From the NCBI GenBank assembly GCA_020250445.1, contig JADCEF010000012.1, positions 1-57,211 of the forward strand: a stretch of DNA of 57,211 nucleotides, read 5' to 3'. Source of the stretch: Rhodobacter sp. GTDB taxonomy: Bacteria; Pseudomonadota; Alphaproteobacteria; Rhodobacterales; Rhodobacteraceae. A program made the translations under genes and the position numbers. Under the pieces are notes generated by a model. It worked only from the letters and a program-made list of their open reading frames with translations. It ran no database searches and was not told the origin of the DNA. Below, in pieces: positions 1-9,887 of the stretch (positions are counted from its first letter, which is position 1; every line of letters begins with the position of its first letter).

Positions 1-420
1 GGGACGGTGCCCTGTGGACCGGCAGGTCCGGGAGACACAGAGGCCAGCGCCCGACCCGGCGGGCGAGAAGCGCCCGCCAGGGGCGGGGCGGGCGCTGGCC
101 GGGGGGCTTTGGGCCCCCCGTCGGGACAAGGATCAGCGTTGCGCTGTGGCAAAGGCGATGGCCTTTGCCATTGTGGCGGCGACAGCGTTTCCCCCGCCCC
201 GGTGCAACCGGGTCTCCAAGAAGCGCAGGACCCGCACCACCGAAAGGCCGGCGTCCGCCGGGGGCGGGGCGGGCATTGGTCGGGCACCAAAGCCCCCGAC
301 AGGCCAAGGTTCAGCCTGGCGCTGCAACAGGGGGCGATGGCCCCTGCCAGACGGCGCAAGGCGCGCAGGCAGAGCGGTTTCCCGCCTTGCGGGTCAGATC
401 ACCCCTGCGGTGGCCCCGCC
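1..420. repeat. GC-rich repeat cluster, two units
   Basis: No gene is seen here. The first ~190 bases are a partial unit of a repeat family found again near 21.1-21.6 kb, 45.9 kb and 56.8-57.2 kb. A second, diverged unit follows (about 190-350). The first unit carries a hairpin at 148-169 (arms GGCAAAGGC/GCCTTTGCC, loop GATG). The second carries a related one at 328-346 with a G/C-rich stem but the same loop. A second palindrome of the type CGGGGGGC..GCCCCCCG lies near 98-120. The long open frames across this stretch on both strands look like products of GC bias rather than genes. Confidence 0.75.
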
Positions 421-421
421 T

Positions 422-1507
422 TCAGCTTCCTGCCAGACGCTTGACCAGGTCGGCCAGCTCGTCGGCCACTGCGGGCAGTGCCGCAGCCGTCAGGCTTGGC
501 GCTTCGATCACAGTGGCGGGCTGCGCCCTGGTCAGGCTGCGCTGCCTGGTGTAGCGGGGGTCGTAATGCAGCGCCATCAGCTCTGCCGCGAGCGGCTCGA
601 AGTGGCGCGTTGCGGCCAGTGCCAGCCAGCGGTCGATGGTCTCTGCCGCCTGCATCGGGCGCAGGCGGTTGATCACCCCCGCCAGTTCCGCCGGGTCTGC
701 CGTCAGGTCAGCATAGGCGCGGGCAAGATAGGCAGCGCGTGCGGCCATCGGGGCCGATACGGCCAGCCGGGGGGCCGCAACCATGGCCCGCCACAGGCGC
801 GGCGGCATCCGGCAGCTGCCGATCCTGCTGGATTCCGCCTCGACCACCACCGGCCGGGCGGTGTCAAGTGCCGCCAGCGCCATGGCCAGCCGGGATTCAA
901 ACCCCTTCTGCGACGGCTGCCCCCCGGCCCGGGCACCAAACAGCGACCCGCGATGGTTGGCCAGACCTTCCAGATCAATCACCTGAACCCCGCGTTCTGC
1001 CATCAGCGCCAGAAGTTCGGTCTTTGCGGTGCCGGTGTTGCCATCCAGGACAATGACGCGCGAGGGGACCGGCGCATCGTAAAGCGCCTGCACCACCAGG
1101 CTGCGGTAGGTCTTGTAGCCCCCCGCGACCGTTTCCACCCGCCAGCCGATCTGCGACAGGATCGACGCAAAAGACCCCGACCGCTGCCCGCCGCGCCAGC
1201 AATAGACCAGGGGCCGCCAGCCGCCGGGCTTGTCGGCAAGCGGCCCCTCCAGATGGGCGGCGGCATTCCTGGCGACCAGAGCCGCCCCGACCTTGCGCGC
1301 CCGGAACGGGCTTTCGCGCTTGTAGATCGTGCCGACCCGCGCGCGTTCCGCGTCATCCAGCACCGGCAGGTTCAGGGCCCCCGGAATGTGGTCTTCCGCC
1401 CACTCTGCCGGGGCGCGCACATCGATGATATCGTCAAAACCCAAGGCCGCGACCTGCGTCAGGCTGGTCAGGATCACGGCCACGGGCCGGCCCCCCCGAT
1501 GCGGCAA
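422..1507 (-). CDS. mnmH: tRNA 2-selenouridine/geranyl-2-thiouridine synthase
   Basis: Replaces sulfur by selenium in the wobble 2-thiouridine of tRNAs for Lys, Glu and Gln. The N-terminal half is a rhodanese domain (DIIDVRAPAEWAEDHIPGA near the start) with the catalytic cysteine in VYCWRGGQRS, about residue 100. The C-terminal half has a P-loop, GNTGTAKTELL, followed by a DLEGLANHRGS motif, both typical of the family; about 360 aa is the normal length. The 1507 start is TTG; GTG codons at 1483 and 1477 would remove only 8 or 10 residues and are equally possible. It lies 7 bases downstream of argE on the same strand, so the two are probably co-transcribed. No selenophosphate synthetase gene is in the window. 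Confidence 0.92.
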   Translation of the reverse strand: MPHRGGRPVAVILTSLTQVAALGFDDIIDVRAPAEWAEDHIPGALNLPVLDDAERARVGTIYKRESPFRARKVGAALVARNAAAHLEGPLADKPGGWRPLVYCWRGGQRSGSFASILSQIGWRVETVAGGYKTYRSLVVQALYDAPVPSRVIVLDGNTGTAKTELLALMAERGVQVIDLEGLANHRGSLFGARAGGQPSQKGFESRLAMALAALDTARPVVVEAESSRIGSCRMPPRLWRAMVAAPRLAVSAPMAARAAYLARAYADLTADPAELAGVINRLRPMQAAETIDRWLALAATRHFEPLAAELMALHYDPRYTRQRSLTRAQPATVIEAPSLTAAALPAVADELADLVKRLAGS

Positions 1508-1514
1508 AGGGCCG

Positions 1515-2669
1515 TCACAGCCCCGCCTCCAGCCGGTCCAGCAGCGCGGCCAGCATCGCGTCGCAGCGCGCGATCTGTTCCACGCTGACCCATTCGTCGG
1601 GCTTGTGCCCCTGGGCCATGCTGCCGGGTCCGCAGATCACCGTAGGGATACCCAGACAGGCGGAAAACAGCCCGCCTTCGGTCCCGAAGGCCACCTTCAT
1701 CGTACCGTTGGCCCCCGTCAGGCTTTGCACAAAGCGGACCACGTGGGCAGAGGTGGGCGTGCCCAGCCCGGGATAATCCCACAGCCGGTCGATGGTGATC
1801 GCGGCCTCGGGGAAGGTCGCTTTCAGGGGGGCGGTGATTCTGTCTGCCGCATCCCGCAGCCGGTCGATCAGCCTTTGCGGGTCATCCCCGGCCAGATTGC
1901 GGATCTCGAAATCCAGGGTGCAGCTGTTGGGCACGATGTTCACCTGCACCCCGCCCTGCATCTTGCCGACATGCAGCGTCGTATAGGGAACATCGTAATC
2001 GCCGTCCGTCAGACCGCTGTGGGCCACCTCATCCTGCAACCGGCGCACTTCCCCCAGAAAATCCGCGCCCAGATGCAGCGCGTTCAGCGCCATCGGGGCA
2101 AGGGCCGAATGGCCTTCGCGCCCGGTGCAGGTGGCGCGCAGGGCGATCTTGCCCTTGTGCCCGGTCGCCACCTGCATGCCGGTCGGCTCGCCCACGATGC
2201 ACATCGCCGGGCGGTGCGGGGCCTGCGCCAGCAGATCGATCAGCGAGGCGACGCCAAGGCAACCCACCTCTTCATCATGGCTCAGCGCCAGATGCAGCGG
2301 GGTTGCCAGCGGGCGGCGTGCGGCCACTAGGGCAGCGGCCAGCGCAGAGGCGACGAACCCCTTCATGTCGGCGGCCCCGCGCCCATAAAAACGCCCCCCC
2401 GACAGGGTCAGCACAAAGGGCGGCCGTGTCCAGACCTGCCCGTCAACCGGCACGACATCGGTATGCCCTGACAGCATCACGCCGGGCCGGTCCTGCGGGC
2501 CGATGGTGGCATAAAGATTGGCCTTGCCGCCCGACGCATCGGGCAGGATCTGCACCGCGATCCCGGCCCCGGCAAGAAGATGCTGCACCCAGTCCATCAG
2601 CGCACGGTTGGGTTTTGAACTTGTGGTGTCGAACCCAATCAGGCGGGCCAGAATTTCGGCGGTCTGCAT
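1515..2669 (-). CDS. argE: Acetylornithine deacetylase (M20 peptidase family)
   Basis: Predicted zinc-dependent hydrolase removing the acetyl group from N-acetylornithine in arginine synthesis. Family motifs are present in order: GHTDVVPVDGQ (metal His and Asp), GRGAADMKGF, HDEEVGCLG (catalytic Glu and metal Glu), and VGEPTGM. The length, 384 aa, matches ArgE/DapE proteins. The open frame extends upstream to 2702, but ATG at 2669 begins MQTAEILARLIGFDT, which fits the family N-terminus. The first gene of a probable two-gene unit with mnmH. An acetylcitrulline or succinyl-diaminopimelate substrate cannot be ruled out, but the motif set and length favour ArgE. Confidence 0.88.
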   Translation of the reverse strand: MQTAEILARLIGFDTTSSKPNRALMDWVQHLLAGAGIAVQILPDASGGKANLYATIGPQDRPGVMLSGHTDVVPVDGQVWTRPPFVLTLSGGRFYGRGAADMKGFVASALAAALVAARRPLATPLHLALSHDEEVGCLGVASLIDLLAQAPHRPAMCIVGEPTGMQVATGHKGKIALRATCTGREGHSALAPMALNALHLGADFLGEVRRLQDEVAHSGLTDGDYDVPYTTLHVGKMQGGVQVNIVPNSCTLDFEIRNLAGDDPQRLIDRLRDAADRITAPLKATFPEAAITIDRLWDYPGLGTPTSAHVVRFVQSLTGANGTMKVAFGTEGGLFSACLGIPTVICGPGSMAQGHKPDEWVSVEQIARCDAMLAALLDRLEAGL

Positions 2670-2836
2670 GGCGGCAATCCTTTGGTACGCACAGAACCGC
2701 AAAACCGGGCAGGGCGAAAGCCCCGATCTGCCACCATCCCGGGCGAAGCGGTGCCTCTGCTTTCCGATAGGGCTGGACGATCCCGCACAAGGTAGCTAGG
2801 TTCCAGAGAACGAAACCGGATTTTGGAGTGATCCGA

Positions 2837-3055
2837 ATGCTGAAGCTTAGAACTGCCCTTGCAATGACCCTTGTGTCGACCGCCCTGCTGGCCGGTTGCA
2901 CGGATGATCCCCAGACCAACGCCATGATCGGGGCGCTGGGCGGCGCTGCCGTGGGCAGCCAGATTGGCGAAGGCAGGGGGAATACGGCCGCGATGCTGGG
3001 CGGTGCGGCGGCGGGCGCGGCAATCGGTGCCAACGCCCAACCCCGCACCAACTGA
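2837..3055 (+). CDS. Small glycine-zipper lipoprotein
   Basis: A 72-aa precursor with a lipoprotein signal peptide: basic start, hydrophobic core, then lipobox LLAGC at about residues 18-22. The mature part is a glycine-zipper (GALGGAAVGSQIGEGRGN.. and GGAAAGAAIG), as in YmgG/OmpA-associated small lipoproteins of the cell envelope. A GGAG at 2825-2828 sets ATG 2837 as the start rather than the in-frame GTG at 2828. It is followed by a strong terminator and stands alone. The precise function is unknown. Confidence 0.8.
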   Translation: MLKLRTALAMTLVSTALLAGCTDDPQTNAMIGALGGAAVGSQIGEGRGNTAAMLGGAAAGAAIGANAQPRTN

Positions 3056-3082
3056 CAGGGCGTCGTCGTTTCGATGTGAAGG

Positions 3083-3117
3083 GGCCTTTCCGCACCGTCG
3101 GAAAGGCCGCCTTTTTT
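3083..3117 (+). terminator. Rho-independent terminator after the small lipoprotein gene
   Basis: A perfect 10-bp stem (GGCCTTTCCG at 3083-3092, CGGAAAGGCC at 3099-3108) with a 6-base loop, followed by GCC and a run of T at 3112-3117. It ends the plus-strand transcript. Confidence 0.9.
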
Positions 3118-3163
3118 GCAAGGCCGATGGGCGGCCTGATGCACGGGCCGAATCACACCCCCG

Positions 3164-4168
3164 TCAGCCCAGCACCTCGGCCACGGCAACGGCGCGCCGT
3201 TCGGCGACCGATTTCAGCGCAGCTTCCGCAAGGGCCAGCGCGGCCAGACCATCTTCGCCGGACGGCGTGGCAGGACCCTTGCCTGCGATTGCGGCGATGA
3301 AGGCGGCAATCTCGGCCGCATAAGCCTCGGCATATCGCGTCATGAAGAAATCGTGCAGCGGCGGGCGGGTATAGCCCCTGGCACTTGCCACTTCGATCGA
3401 CACCGGGCGCTGGTTTTCCGCCGACACCGATCCAAGGGCACCATGCACCTCAATCCGCTGGTCATAGCCATAGGTCGCGCGGCGCGAATTGCCGATGATG
3501 CAGTGCTTGCCGCTGGCCGTTGTCAGAATCACGCTGACCGAATCGTAATCGCCCAGGTCGCCGATCTTCGGATCGACCAGAACCGAGGCTGCGGCGCTGA
3601 CCGTTGCAATCTCTTCACCCAAAAGGAAGCGCGCCATGTCGAAATCGTGGATGGTCATGTCGCGGAAGATGCCGCCGGAGCGGGTGATGTACTCTGCCGG
3701 CGGCGCAGCGGGATCGCGTGAGGTGATGACCACCTGTTCGACCGCGCCGATGGTGCCTGCGTCAATCTCGGCCCGCACAGCGCGGAAATGCGGATCGAAG
3801 CGGCGGTTGAAGCCCACCATCAGGGTCGCCCCTGTGTCCCGCACCACGTTCAGGCAGGCCTTCACGCGCTCAAGGCTCAGGTCAATCGGCTTTTCGCAGA
3901 AAATCGCCTTTCCGGCGCGGGCGAAAGCTTCGATCAGGTCGGCATGCGTATCTGTCGGGGTGCAGATGACCACCGCGTCGATGTCCTTTGACGCCAGAAT
4001 CCCGTCAATGCTGCGGATGGCGCAGCCGTACTGATCGGCAATGGCCTGTGCTGCGGCGGGAACGGCATCGGCCACGGCGACAAGCCGGGCATGGCTGTCG
4101 GCGGTGATGGCCCTGGCATGAACCTTGCCGATGCGCCCTGCGCCAAGAAGTCCGAACCTGATCGTCAT
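3164..4168 (-). CDS. iolG: Inositol 2-dehydrogenase (Gfo/Idh/MocA family)
   Basis: NAD-dependent oxidation of myo-inositol to 2-keto-myo-inositol in the cytoplasm. The N-terminal Rossmann fold starts FGLLGAGRIGKVHA. The EKP motif (FCEKPIDLS, about residues 95-103) carries the family's catalytic Lys. Inositol-dehydrogenase stretches follow: GFNRRFDPHF, SGGIFRDMTIHDFDMARFL (active-site His/Asp), and NSRRATYGYDQR. The length is 334 aa, as expected. No other iol genes lie next to it, so it is separated from the usual operon; a scyllo-inositol dehydrogenase role is possible. It lies downstream of the ribosomal cluster but behind a terminator, so it probably has its own promoter. Confidence 0.88.
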   Translation of the reverse strand: MTIRFGLLGAGRIGKVHARAITADSHARLVAVADAVPAAAQAIADQYGCAIRSIDGILASKDIDAVVICTPTDTHADLIEAFARAGKAIFCEKPIDLSLERVKACLNVVRDTGATLMVGFNRRFDPHFRAVRAEIDAGTIGAVEQVVITSRDPAAPPAEYITRSGGIFRDMTIHDFDMARFLLGEEIATVSAAASVLVDPKIGDLGDYDSVSVILTTASGKHCIIGNSRRATYGYDQRIEVHGALGSVSAENQRPVSIEVASARGYTRPPLHDFFMTRYAEAYAAEIAAFIAAIAGKGPATPSGEDGLAALALAEAALKSVAERRAVAVAEVLG

Positions 4169-4251
4169 GCTGTCCTCTTCCTCGGGCGCGGGCCCCTGTC
4201 GGTTGTGCGGGCTGGTTCCGGTTGCAGCGTGATCGCCCGGAAACCGGGACA

Positions 4252-4278
4252 GAGAAAGCCCGCCACGAAGGGCGGGCT
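4252..4278 (-). terminator. Terminator at the end of the alpha ribosomal operon
   Basis: On the minus strand an 8-bp stem (AGCCCGCC at 4257-4264 with GGCGGGCT at 4271-4278) with a 6-base loop is followed by TTTCTCTG. It sits about 30 bases after the rplQ stop and probably ends the operon. Confidence 0.75.
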
Positions 4279-4307
4279 ACAGCATTGCACCGAGGTACCG
4301 TGGGGCC

Positions 4308-4727
4308 TCAGGCCCCGGCGGCTTCTTCGGCGGCGCTGCGCGCCCGGTCGACCGCCCCTTTCGCATCCGGGTCACGATCAACGAATTCGATGATTGCCAT
4401 CGGGGCCATATCGCCATAGCGGAAGCCCGCCTTCAGCACGCGCACATAGCCGCCCTGACGGTCCTTGTAGCGCGGCCCGAGAATTGCGAACAGGCGCGCC
4501 ACGTGCTTGTCTTCTTTCAGCTGCGCATCGGCCAGACGGCGCGCGTGCAGGTCACCGCGCTTGGCCAGCGTGATCAGCTTTTCGATGATGGGGCGCAGTT
4601 CCTTGGCTTTCGGCAGCGTGGTCTTGATCTGCTCGTGCTCGATCAGCGACCCGGCCATGTTGGCGAACAGCGCCTTGCGGTGTTCGTGGGTCCGGTTCAG
4701 GCGGCGGTAACCGCGGGCGTGACGCAT
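4308..4727 (-). CDS. rplQ: 50S ribosomal protein L17
   Basis: A component of the large ribosomal subunit. The N-terminus [24 protein letters not shown] and the following [22 protein letters not shown] are characteristic of L17. The 139-aa length includes the alphaproteobacterial C-terminal extension ([15 protein letters not shown]). Last gene of the alpha operon, 120 bases after rpoA and directly before a terminator. Confidence 0.98.
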   Translation of the reverse strand: MRHARGYRRLNRTHEHRKALFANMAGSLIEHEQIKTTLPKAKELRPIIEKLITLAKRGDLHARRLADAQLKEDKHVARLFAILGPRYKDRQGGYVRVLKAGFRYGDMAPMAIIEFVDRDPDAKGAVDRARSAAEEAAGA

Positions 4728-4847
4728 GACAAACTCCTGTCGTTCCGTTTTACTTTGTCCGGCACGCCCTCGTCTGGGCGGCTCACCTTGGGGCGGAATG
4801 CCCTTGTTTTCCCCGCCTGCGCGGGCATTTTTACCGAACCTGCGGCC

Positions 4848-5864
4848 TCAGAACTGGTCTTCGAAGCGTTTGGCCAGGTCTTCGATGTTTTCCGGCGGCC
4901 AGTCTTCCACGTCCATCCCAAGATGCAGGCCCATGCCCGAAAGCACTTCCTTGATCTCGTTCAGCGATTTGCGGCCGAAATTCGGCGTGCGCAGCATTTC
5001 TGCTTCGGTCTTCTGGATCAGATCGCCGATATAGACGATGTTGTCGTTCTTCAGGCAGTTTGCCGAACGCACCGAAAGTTCCAGCTCATCCACCTTCTTC
5101 AGCAGCAGCGGATTGAATTCCAGCCCATCGTCCGCATCGTGGCGCAGCGCCGATTCAGGCTCGTCGAAGTTGACAAAGATCGACAGCTGATCCTGCAGGA
5201 TGCGCGCGGCATAGGCCAGCGCATCATCCGGCGTCAGCGACCCGTCGGTTTCGATCTTCATCGTCAGCTTGTCATAATCCAGCACCTGGCCCTCGCGGGT
5301 GGGCTGCACTTCGTAGCTTACCTTCTTGACCGGCGAATAGATCGCATCGATCGGAATCAGCCCGATGGGCGCATCTTCCGGGCGGTTCCTGTCGGCTGCG
5401 ACATAGCCCTTGCCGGTATTCACCGTCAGTTCCATGAACACATCCGCACCATCGTCAAGATGCAGCAGAACATGATCCTTGTTCAGAACCTCGATCCCGT
5501 TTGATTCCGAAATGTCACCGGCGGTGACAACGCCCGGACCCTTGGCGGAAACCGACAGCCGTTTTGGCCCTTCGACTTCCATCTTCAGGCTGACGCCCTT
5601 GAGGTTCAGCACGATATCGGTCACGTCTTCACGCACACCGGCCACCGACGAAAACTCGTGCAGGACGTTGTCGATCTGCACAGAGGTGATCGCGGCACCC
5701 TGAAGCGACGACATCAGCACGCGGCGCAGCGCATTGCCCAGCGTCAGGCCAAAGCCCCGCTCCAGCGGTTCCGCAACGACAGTTGCATGGCGCGACGGGT
5801 CCGCGCCGGGGCGCACGTCCAGCTGCGTCGGCTTGATCAGTTCCTGCCAGTTCTTGTGGATCAT
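4848..5864 (-). CDS. rpoA: DNA-directed RNA polymerase subunit alpha
   Basis: Scaffold subunit of RNA polymerase. The N-terminal dimerisation domain is clear ([29 protein letters not shown]). The C-terminal domain has the two helix-hairpin-helix-like parts ([20 protein letters not shown] and [16 protein letters not shown]) that contact UP elements and activators. 338 aa from the ATG at 5864. An in-frame ATG at 5879 exists, but the GGAGG it overlaps is a good ribosome-binding site for 5864, and MIHKNW is the usual start. Lies between rpsK and rplQ as in most bacteria. Confidence 0.97.
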   Translation of the reverse strand: MIHKNWQELIKPTQLDVRPGADPSRHATVVAEPLERGFGLTLGNALRRVLMSSLQGAAITSVQIDNVLHEFSSVAGVREDVTDIVLNLKGVSLKMEVEGPKRLSVSAKGPGVVTAGDISESNGIEVLNKDHVLLHLDDGADVFMELTVNTGKGYVAADRNRPEDAPIGLIPIDAIYSPVKKVSYEVQPTREGQVLDYDKLTMKIETDGSLTPDDALAYAARILQDQLSIFVNFDEPESALRHDADDGLEFNPLLLKKVDELELSVRSANCLKNDNIVYIGDLIQKTEAEMLRTPNFGRKSLNEIKEVLSGMGLHLGMDVEDWPPENIEDLAKRFEDQF

Positions 5865-5981
5865 GCGTGTCGCCTCCATACCAGTCTCCTGCCCATGTCC
5901 TTAAGCAGAAAGACGCCCGAGGATCAGAAATAACGACTGCGGGCCGCGCAGGTTGCACGGCCCGGAAAAAAGGTTTGGCGG

Positions 5982-6371
5982 TCAGACCCGGCGGCGTTTC
6001 GGCGGGCGGCAGCCGTTGTGGGCAATCGGCGTCACATCACGGATCGACGTGATGTTGAAGCCGACGGCAGCAAGCGCGCGCAGCGCCGACTCGCGGCCCG
6101 AACCCGGACCCTGGACTTCCACTTCGATCGTCTTGACGCCGTGTTCCTGTGCCTTGCGGCCCGCGTCTTCGGCGGCCATCTGCGCGGCATAGGGGGTGGA
6201 TTTGCGGCTGCCCTTGAAGCCCATCGTGCCGGCGGACGACCAGGAAATCGCATTGCCCTGCACGTCAGAGATCAGGATCTTGGTGTTGTTGAAAGACGAA
6301 TTCACATGAGCAACGCCTGCGGCGATGTTCTTGCGTTCCTTTTTCTTCATGCGGGTTTTGTCACGTGCCAT
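5982..6371 (-). CDS. rpsK: 30S ribosomal protein S11
   Basis: Platform protein of the small subunit. The sequence contains the S11 hallmarks [30 protein letters not shown] and the conserved C-terminus [21 protein letters not shown]. 129 aa, normal length. Starts 12 bases after rpsM and is followed by rpoA. Confidence 0.98.
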   Translation of the reverse strand: MARDKTRMKKKERKNIAAGVAHVNSSFNNTKILISDVQGNAISWSSAGTMGFKGSRKSTPYAAQMAAEDAGRKAQEHGVKTIEVEVQGPGSGRESALRALAAVGFNITSIRDVTPIAHNGCRPPKRRRV

Positions 6372-6383
6372 CGGCTGATCCCC

Positions 6384-6752
6384 TTACTTCTTCTTGCCGG
6401 CGATCGCCTTCGCCGGGCCCTTGCGGGTCCGCGCGTTGGTATGCGTGCGCTGGCCGCGCACCGGCAGGTTGCGGCGGTGACGCAGGCCCCGGTACGATCC
6501 AAGGTCCATCAGGCGCTTGATGTTGGTGGCCACTTCACGGCGCAGGTCGCCTTCGACGGTCAGGTTGGCGTCGATGTATTCGCGGATTGCCAGAACTTCG
6601 GCATCGCTCAGGTCATTGACCCGGCGGGCACGGTCGATGTTGTTGGCCGCACAGATCTGTTCGGCAATATACGGACCGATCCCGGTGATATAGGTCAGCG
6701 CGATGGGAACCCGTTTCCCCGTGGGGATGTTTACGCCAGCAATACGTGCCAC
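6384..6752 (-). CDS. rpsM: 30S ribosomal protein S13
   Basis: Head protein of the small subunit contacting the P-site tRNA. The protein starts at a GTG at 6752 ([16 protein letters not shown]), preceded by an AGGAAAG ribosome-binding site at about 6758-6764. A longer reading to 6800 adds a non-family leader. The C-terminus [27 protein letters not shown] is typical. 122 aa. Confidence 0.97.
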   Translation of the reverse strand: MARIAGVNIPTGKRVPIALTYITGIGPYIAEQICAANNIDRARRVNDLSDAEVLAIREYIDANLTVEGDLRREVATNIKRLMDLGSYRGLRHRRNLPVRGQRTHTNARTRKGPAKAIAGKKK

Positions 6753-6806
6753 GCGTCTTTCCTTTCGTTGCGGTTCCGTAATGCCGGAACCTTTTTTCAC
6801 AACAAC

Positions 6807-6835
6807 CGGCCCTGCGGGACGCAGCCCCAGGGCCG
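6807..6835 (-). other. Hairpin in the adk-rpsM intergenic region
   Basis: Inverted arms CGGCCCTG (6807-6814) and CAGGGCCG (6828-6835) lie in the rpsM leader on the minus strand, 54 bases before its start. There is no T-run, so it is not a clear terminator. A perfect 12-base palindrome, TCTCTTAAGAGA, lies at 6859-6870. A leader structure or processing site is possible but unproven. Confidence 0.35.
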
Positions 6836-6922
6836 TTCAAGCCGTCTGTCAAGATGATTCTCTTAAGAGACGCCGTGATCTATGGGGTTTTCAACAGGGC
6901 GTCAAGGGCAAGGGCGGCGCAT

Positions 6923-7573
6923 TCAGCCTTTGTCAAGAACCCTGCGAACCGCCTCTGCCACCACCTCGACCGCTGCCAGTCCATCGACCGTCGTCAGCTG
7001 GCCCTTGGCATAGTAATAGCCGATCAGGGGCGAGGTTTTCTTGTAGTATTCCATCAGCCGCTGCCTCAGCGAAGCCTCGTTATCATCGGCCCGCCGCCGC
7101 AGGTCGGTGGACCCGCAGGCATCGCAGACACCCGGCTGCCGGGTCGGATGGGTCTGGTCATGGTAGACCGCACCACAGACACCACAGGTGACGCGCCCGC
7201 TGATGCGCGCCACCAGCGCGGCGTCATCGACCTGCATTTCAATCACGGCATCCAGACGCTGGCCGACCTTGTCCAGCAGCCGCCCCAGCGCATCTGCCTG
7301 GGGCAGGGTGCGGGGAAACCCGTCAAAGATGAAGCCCGCCCCTTCGGCATGGGTCAGCTTTTCCTCGATCAGGCCGATGACGATGTCGTCGGTCACCAGT
7401 TCGCCACGATCCATCACATGGGCGACGCGCCTGCCCATCTCGGTGCCCGACGACCGTGCCTGGCGCAGCATGTCGCCGGTGGACAGTTGCACCATTCCGC
7501 GCTCGTCAACCAGGCGCTTGGCCTGGGTGCCCTTTCCGGCCCCCGGCGGGCCAAGAAGAATGACATTCACCAT
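6923..7573 (-). CDS. adk: Adenylate kinase
   Basis: Interconverts ATP + AMP and 2 ADP. P-loop [10 protein letters not shown] near residue 8-17, AMP-binding STGDMLR, and the [11 protein letters not shown] motif are all present. It has the long LID domain with four cysteines (CGVCGAVYH ... CDACG), a zinc-binding variant seen in many bacteria. 216 aa. Sits between secY (8 bases upstream) and rpsM, the usual position in alphaproteobacterial spc operons. Confidence 0.98.
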   Translation of the reverse strand: MVNVILLGPPGAGKGTQAKRLVDERGMVQLSTGDMLRQARSSGTEMGRRVAHVMDRGELVTDDIVIGLIEEKLTHAEGAGFIFDGFPRTLPQADALGRLLDKVGQRLDAVIEMQVDDAALVARISGRVTCGVCGAVYHDQTHPTRQPGVCDACGSTDLRRRADDNEASLRQRLMEYYKKTSPLIGYYYAKGQLTTVDGLAAVEVVAEAVRRVLDKG

Positions 7574-7580
7574 CGCCGCC

Positions 7581-8942
7581 TCAGCGCCGCGCCGGGGCCT
7601 TGCGCAGGCCGGTGCGCTTCTTGCCGCGCAATTGCGACTTTTCGATCAACCCCTCGTACTGGTGGGCCAGAAGGTGCGACTGCACCTGGCTGATCGTATC
7701 CATCGTCACACTGACCACGATCAGCACCGATGTCCCGCCAAAATAGAACGGAATTGCGAACTGGCTGCGCAGGATTTCCGGAAGGATACAGACCAGCGCC
7801 AGATAGGCGGACCCCACGACAAGCACACGGTTGACGACATAAGACAGATATTCCTCGGTGCGCTTGCCGGGCTTGATGCCGGGAATGAACCCGTTCTGGT
7901 TCTTCAGGTTTTCGGCCACGTCTTCGACCTTGAAGGCGACGTTGTGGGTGTAGAAATACGCAAAGAACACGATCATCGCCACGAAGAACAACAGATACAG
8001 CGGCTGTCCCGGCCCAAGGTAGGCCAGAACGGTTGACATGACCGGGCCTGCCGACTGATGCGAAAAGGCGACGACGGTCGTCGGCAGCATCAGCAGCGAC
8101 GAGGCAAAGATCGCCGGGATCACGCCCGATGGGTTGACCTTGACCGGCAGATGGCTGGACCCGCCGTCATAAACCTTCATGCCGACCTGGCGGCGCGGAT
8201 ACTGGATATGAATCTTCCGCAAGGCCCGTTCCATGAAGACCACGAAAGCGATCACCACAACAACCATCACGATGACGCCGATGATCACCGGGGTCGAGAT
8301 GGCCCCAGACCGCCCCTGGCTGAGGAACTGGGCCAGCGCCGCCGGAATCTCGGCCACAATCCCCACGAAGATGATCAGCGAAATCCCGTTGCCGATGCCG
8401 CGCGCCGTGATCTGTTCGCCCAGCCACATCAGGAACATGGTGCCCCCGACCAGGGTGATCAGGCAGGCAAACTTGAACTGCATGCCCGGGTCCTGGGCCA
8501 GACCGCCGGCTTCAAGGCTGACGGCAATGCCCCAGCCCTGCAGCACGGCCAGACCGACCGTGCCGTAGCGCGTGTACTGGTTCAGCTTCTTTCGGCCCTG
8601 TTCGCCTTCTTTCTTCAGCTGTTCCCACTGCGGCACCAGCGCGGCCATCAGCTGAACAATGATCGACGCCGAGATATAGGGCATGATCCCAAGCGCGAAG
8701 ATGCCCATGCGGCTGATCGCGCCGCCGGTGAACATGTTGAGGATGCCGCCGATGCCGGCCCCGGCCTGATCCATGAACTGGCGCAACTGTACCCCGTCGA
8801 TGCCGGGCACGGGAATATAGGTGCCCAGGCGGTAGACGATCAGCAGGCCGATCGTGAAGAATATCCTTTGGCGAAGGTCGGTTGCCTTGCCAAGCGCGCC
8901 CCAGGAAAGGTTCGCGGCCATTTGCTCTGCAGCAGATGCCAT
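7581..8942 (-). CDS. secY: Protein translocase subunit SecY
   Basis: Channel subunit of the Sec translocon in the inner membrane. Ten hydrophobic segments are recognisable. The N-terminus [18 protein letters not shown] and the plug/loop motifs (GITAR-like [16 protein letters not shown]) are typical, as is the C-terminal [17 protein letters not shown]. 453 aa from the ATG at 8942 ([15 protein letters not shown]). The in-frame ATG at 8957 has no ribosome-binding site. Follows rplO after a 98-base spacer that contains a GC-rich hairpin (8962-8993). Confidence 0.97.
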   Translation of the reverse strand: MASAAEQMAANLSWGALGKATDLRQRIFFTIGLLIVYRLGTYIPVPGIDGVQLRQFMDQAGAGIGGILNMFTGGAISRMGIFALGIMPYISASIIVQLMAALVPQWEQLKKEGEQGRKKLNQYTRYGTVGLAVLQGWGIAVSLEAGGLAQDPGMQFKFACLITLVGGTMFLMWLGEQITARGIGNGISLIIFVGIVAEIPAALAQFLSQGRSGAISTPVIIGVIVMVVVVIAFVVFMERALRKIHIQYPRRQVGMKVYDGGSSHLPVKVNPSGVIPAIFASSLLMLPTTVVAFSHQSAGPVMSTVLAYLGPGQPLYLLFFVAMIVFFAYFYTHNVAFKVEDVAENLKNQNGFIPGIKPGKRTEEYLSYVVNRVLVVGSAYLALVCILPEILRSQFAIPFYFGGTSVLIVVSVTMDTISQVQSHLLAHQYEGLIEKSQLRGKKRTGLRKAPARR

Positions 8943-9040
8943 GCCAGTCTCTTTCATGACAGCGCCGCCAGACCGTTTTCCGGTCGGCGGCGCGGGAAAA
9001 CCTTACATGATGTAAGCCGTCGAAGGGCGGCTCACAACCA

Positions 9041-9544
9041 TTATTCCGCTTTGGCCTTGCGCACCGGTTTGCCATGCGGCGGCAGGGCTTCGGCGACGGT
9101 CAGCGTCCCGCCTGCGGCAGCCACGGCTGCGACGGCGGCGGCAGAGGCACCGGCGACGGACAGCGTGACGGCCGAGGTGATTTCGCCCTTTGCCAGAACC
9201 CGCACGCCGTCCATAACCCGGCGGATCAGGCCGCTTGCGACCATGGCTTCGGCGGTGATCGGCTGGGCCGCGTCAAGCTTGCCTTCGGCAATGAACTTCT
9301 GGATCATGCCCAGATTGACGACGGTATAGGATTTTGCGTTCGGCTTGTTGAAGCCGCGCTTCGGCAGGCGGCGGTAGAGCGGCATCTGGCCGCCCTCGTA
9401 GCCGCCAACGGCAACGCCCGAGCGGGACTTCTGGCCCTTGATGCCGCGGCCGGCGGTCTTGCCCTTGCCCGAACCGGGTCCGCGGGCGACGCGCTTTTGC
9501 TTGCGGGCAGCACCGGGATTGTCGTGAAGTTCGTGAAGTTTCAT
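9041..9544 (-). CDS. rplO: 50S ribosomal protein L15
   Basis: Late-assembly protein of the large subunit. The N-terminal block [34 protein letters not shown] and the [25 protein letters not shown] segment are diagnostic. The C-terminus is alanine-rich. 167 aa. Upstream, the expected neighbour rpmD is 1,145 bases away behind a terminator, so rplO probably starts a separate transcript with secY. I cannot place its promoter with confidence. Confidence 0.97.
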   Translation of the reverse strand: MKLHELHDNPGAARKQKRVARGPGSGKGKTAGRGIKGQKSRSGVAVGGYEGGQMPLYRRLPKRGFNKPNAKSYTVVNLGMIQKFIAEGKLDAAQPITAEAMVASGLIRRVMDGVRVLAKGEITSAVTLSVAGASAAAVAAVAAAGGTLTVAEALPPHGKPVRKAKAE

Positions 9545-9887
9545 GTCGCACTCTCCTTGGCCGGAATACCCACCCTGCGACGGGATGCGGGCAACACGGC
9601 ATTTCTTGTTGATTCTGTGACAGGCTGGGCCATCGGGCGGGCGTTACACGCTTTGGAATGGCGAGGCAAGGATTTCGGTGGTGCCCACAGCGTCACAGGG
9701 GGCGGGGTGTTTGGTGGCAAAGGATTGGCGGAAAGCGGTCAGGTGTTGTTGACCTTGATCCGTCCAGGCTGGGCTGATCGGCGGGTTGCGGATCGGGGGT
9801 TGGCGGGGCATCGTGGAAGATGTGATGTCGTGCAAGTGGAACTGCAGGGTGCGTGCCAGCACGCACCCTGCGCCTGGGGGAAAGGAC
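9545..9887. other. Non-coding stretch between rplO and the XRE gene
   Basis: 343 bases without a convincing gene. It must hold the rplO ribosome-binding site (GGAGAG on the minus strand just before 9544) and probably a minus-strand promoter for rplO and a plus-strand promoter for the XRE gene. No clear -35/-10 pair was found. Ends in the palindrome at 9844-9871. Confidence 0.5.
9844..9871. repeat. Palindrome upstream of the XRE gene (copy 1)
   Basis: A 13-bp perfect inverted repeat with a 2-base centre: left arm GCAGGGTGCGTGC, right arm GCACGCACCCTGC. It ends 16 bases before the XRE start, so it could be the regulator's own operator. A near-copy lies just after the same gene at 10219-10238. 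Confidence 0.8.

Noticed and set aside
14-1588. Very long plus-strand open frame at the window start
   Set aside because: It lies antisense to mnmH and through the repeat cluster; its composition (Arg/Pro/Gly/Ala) is a GC-bias artefact.
8962-8993. Terminator between rplO and secY
   Set aside because: The hairpin is strong but not followed by T residues on the minus strand, and secY is expected to be co-transcribed.
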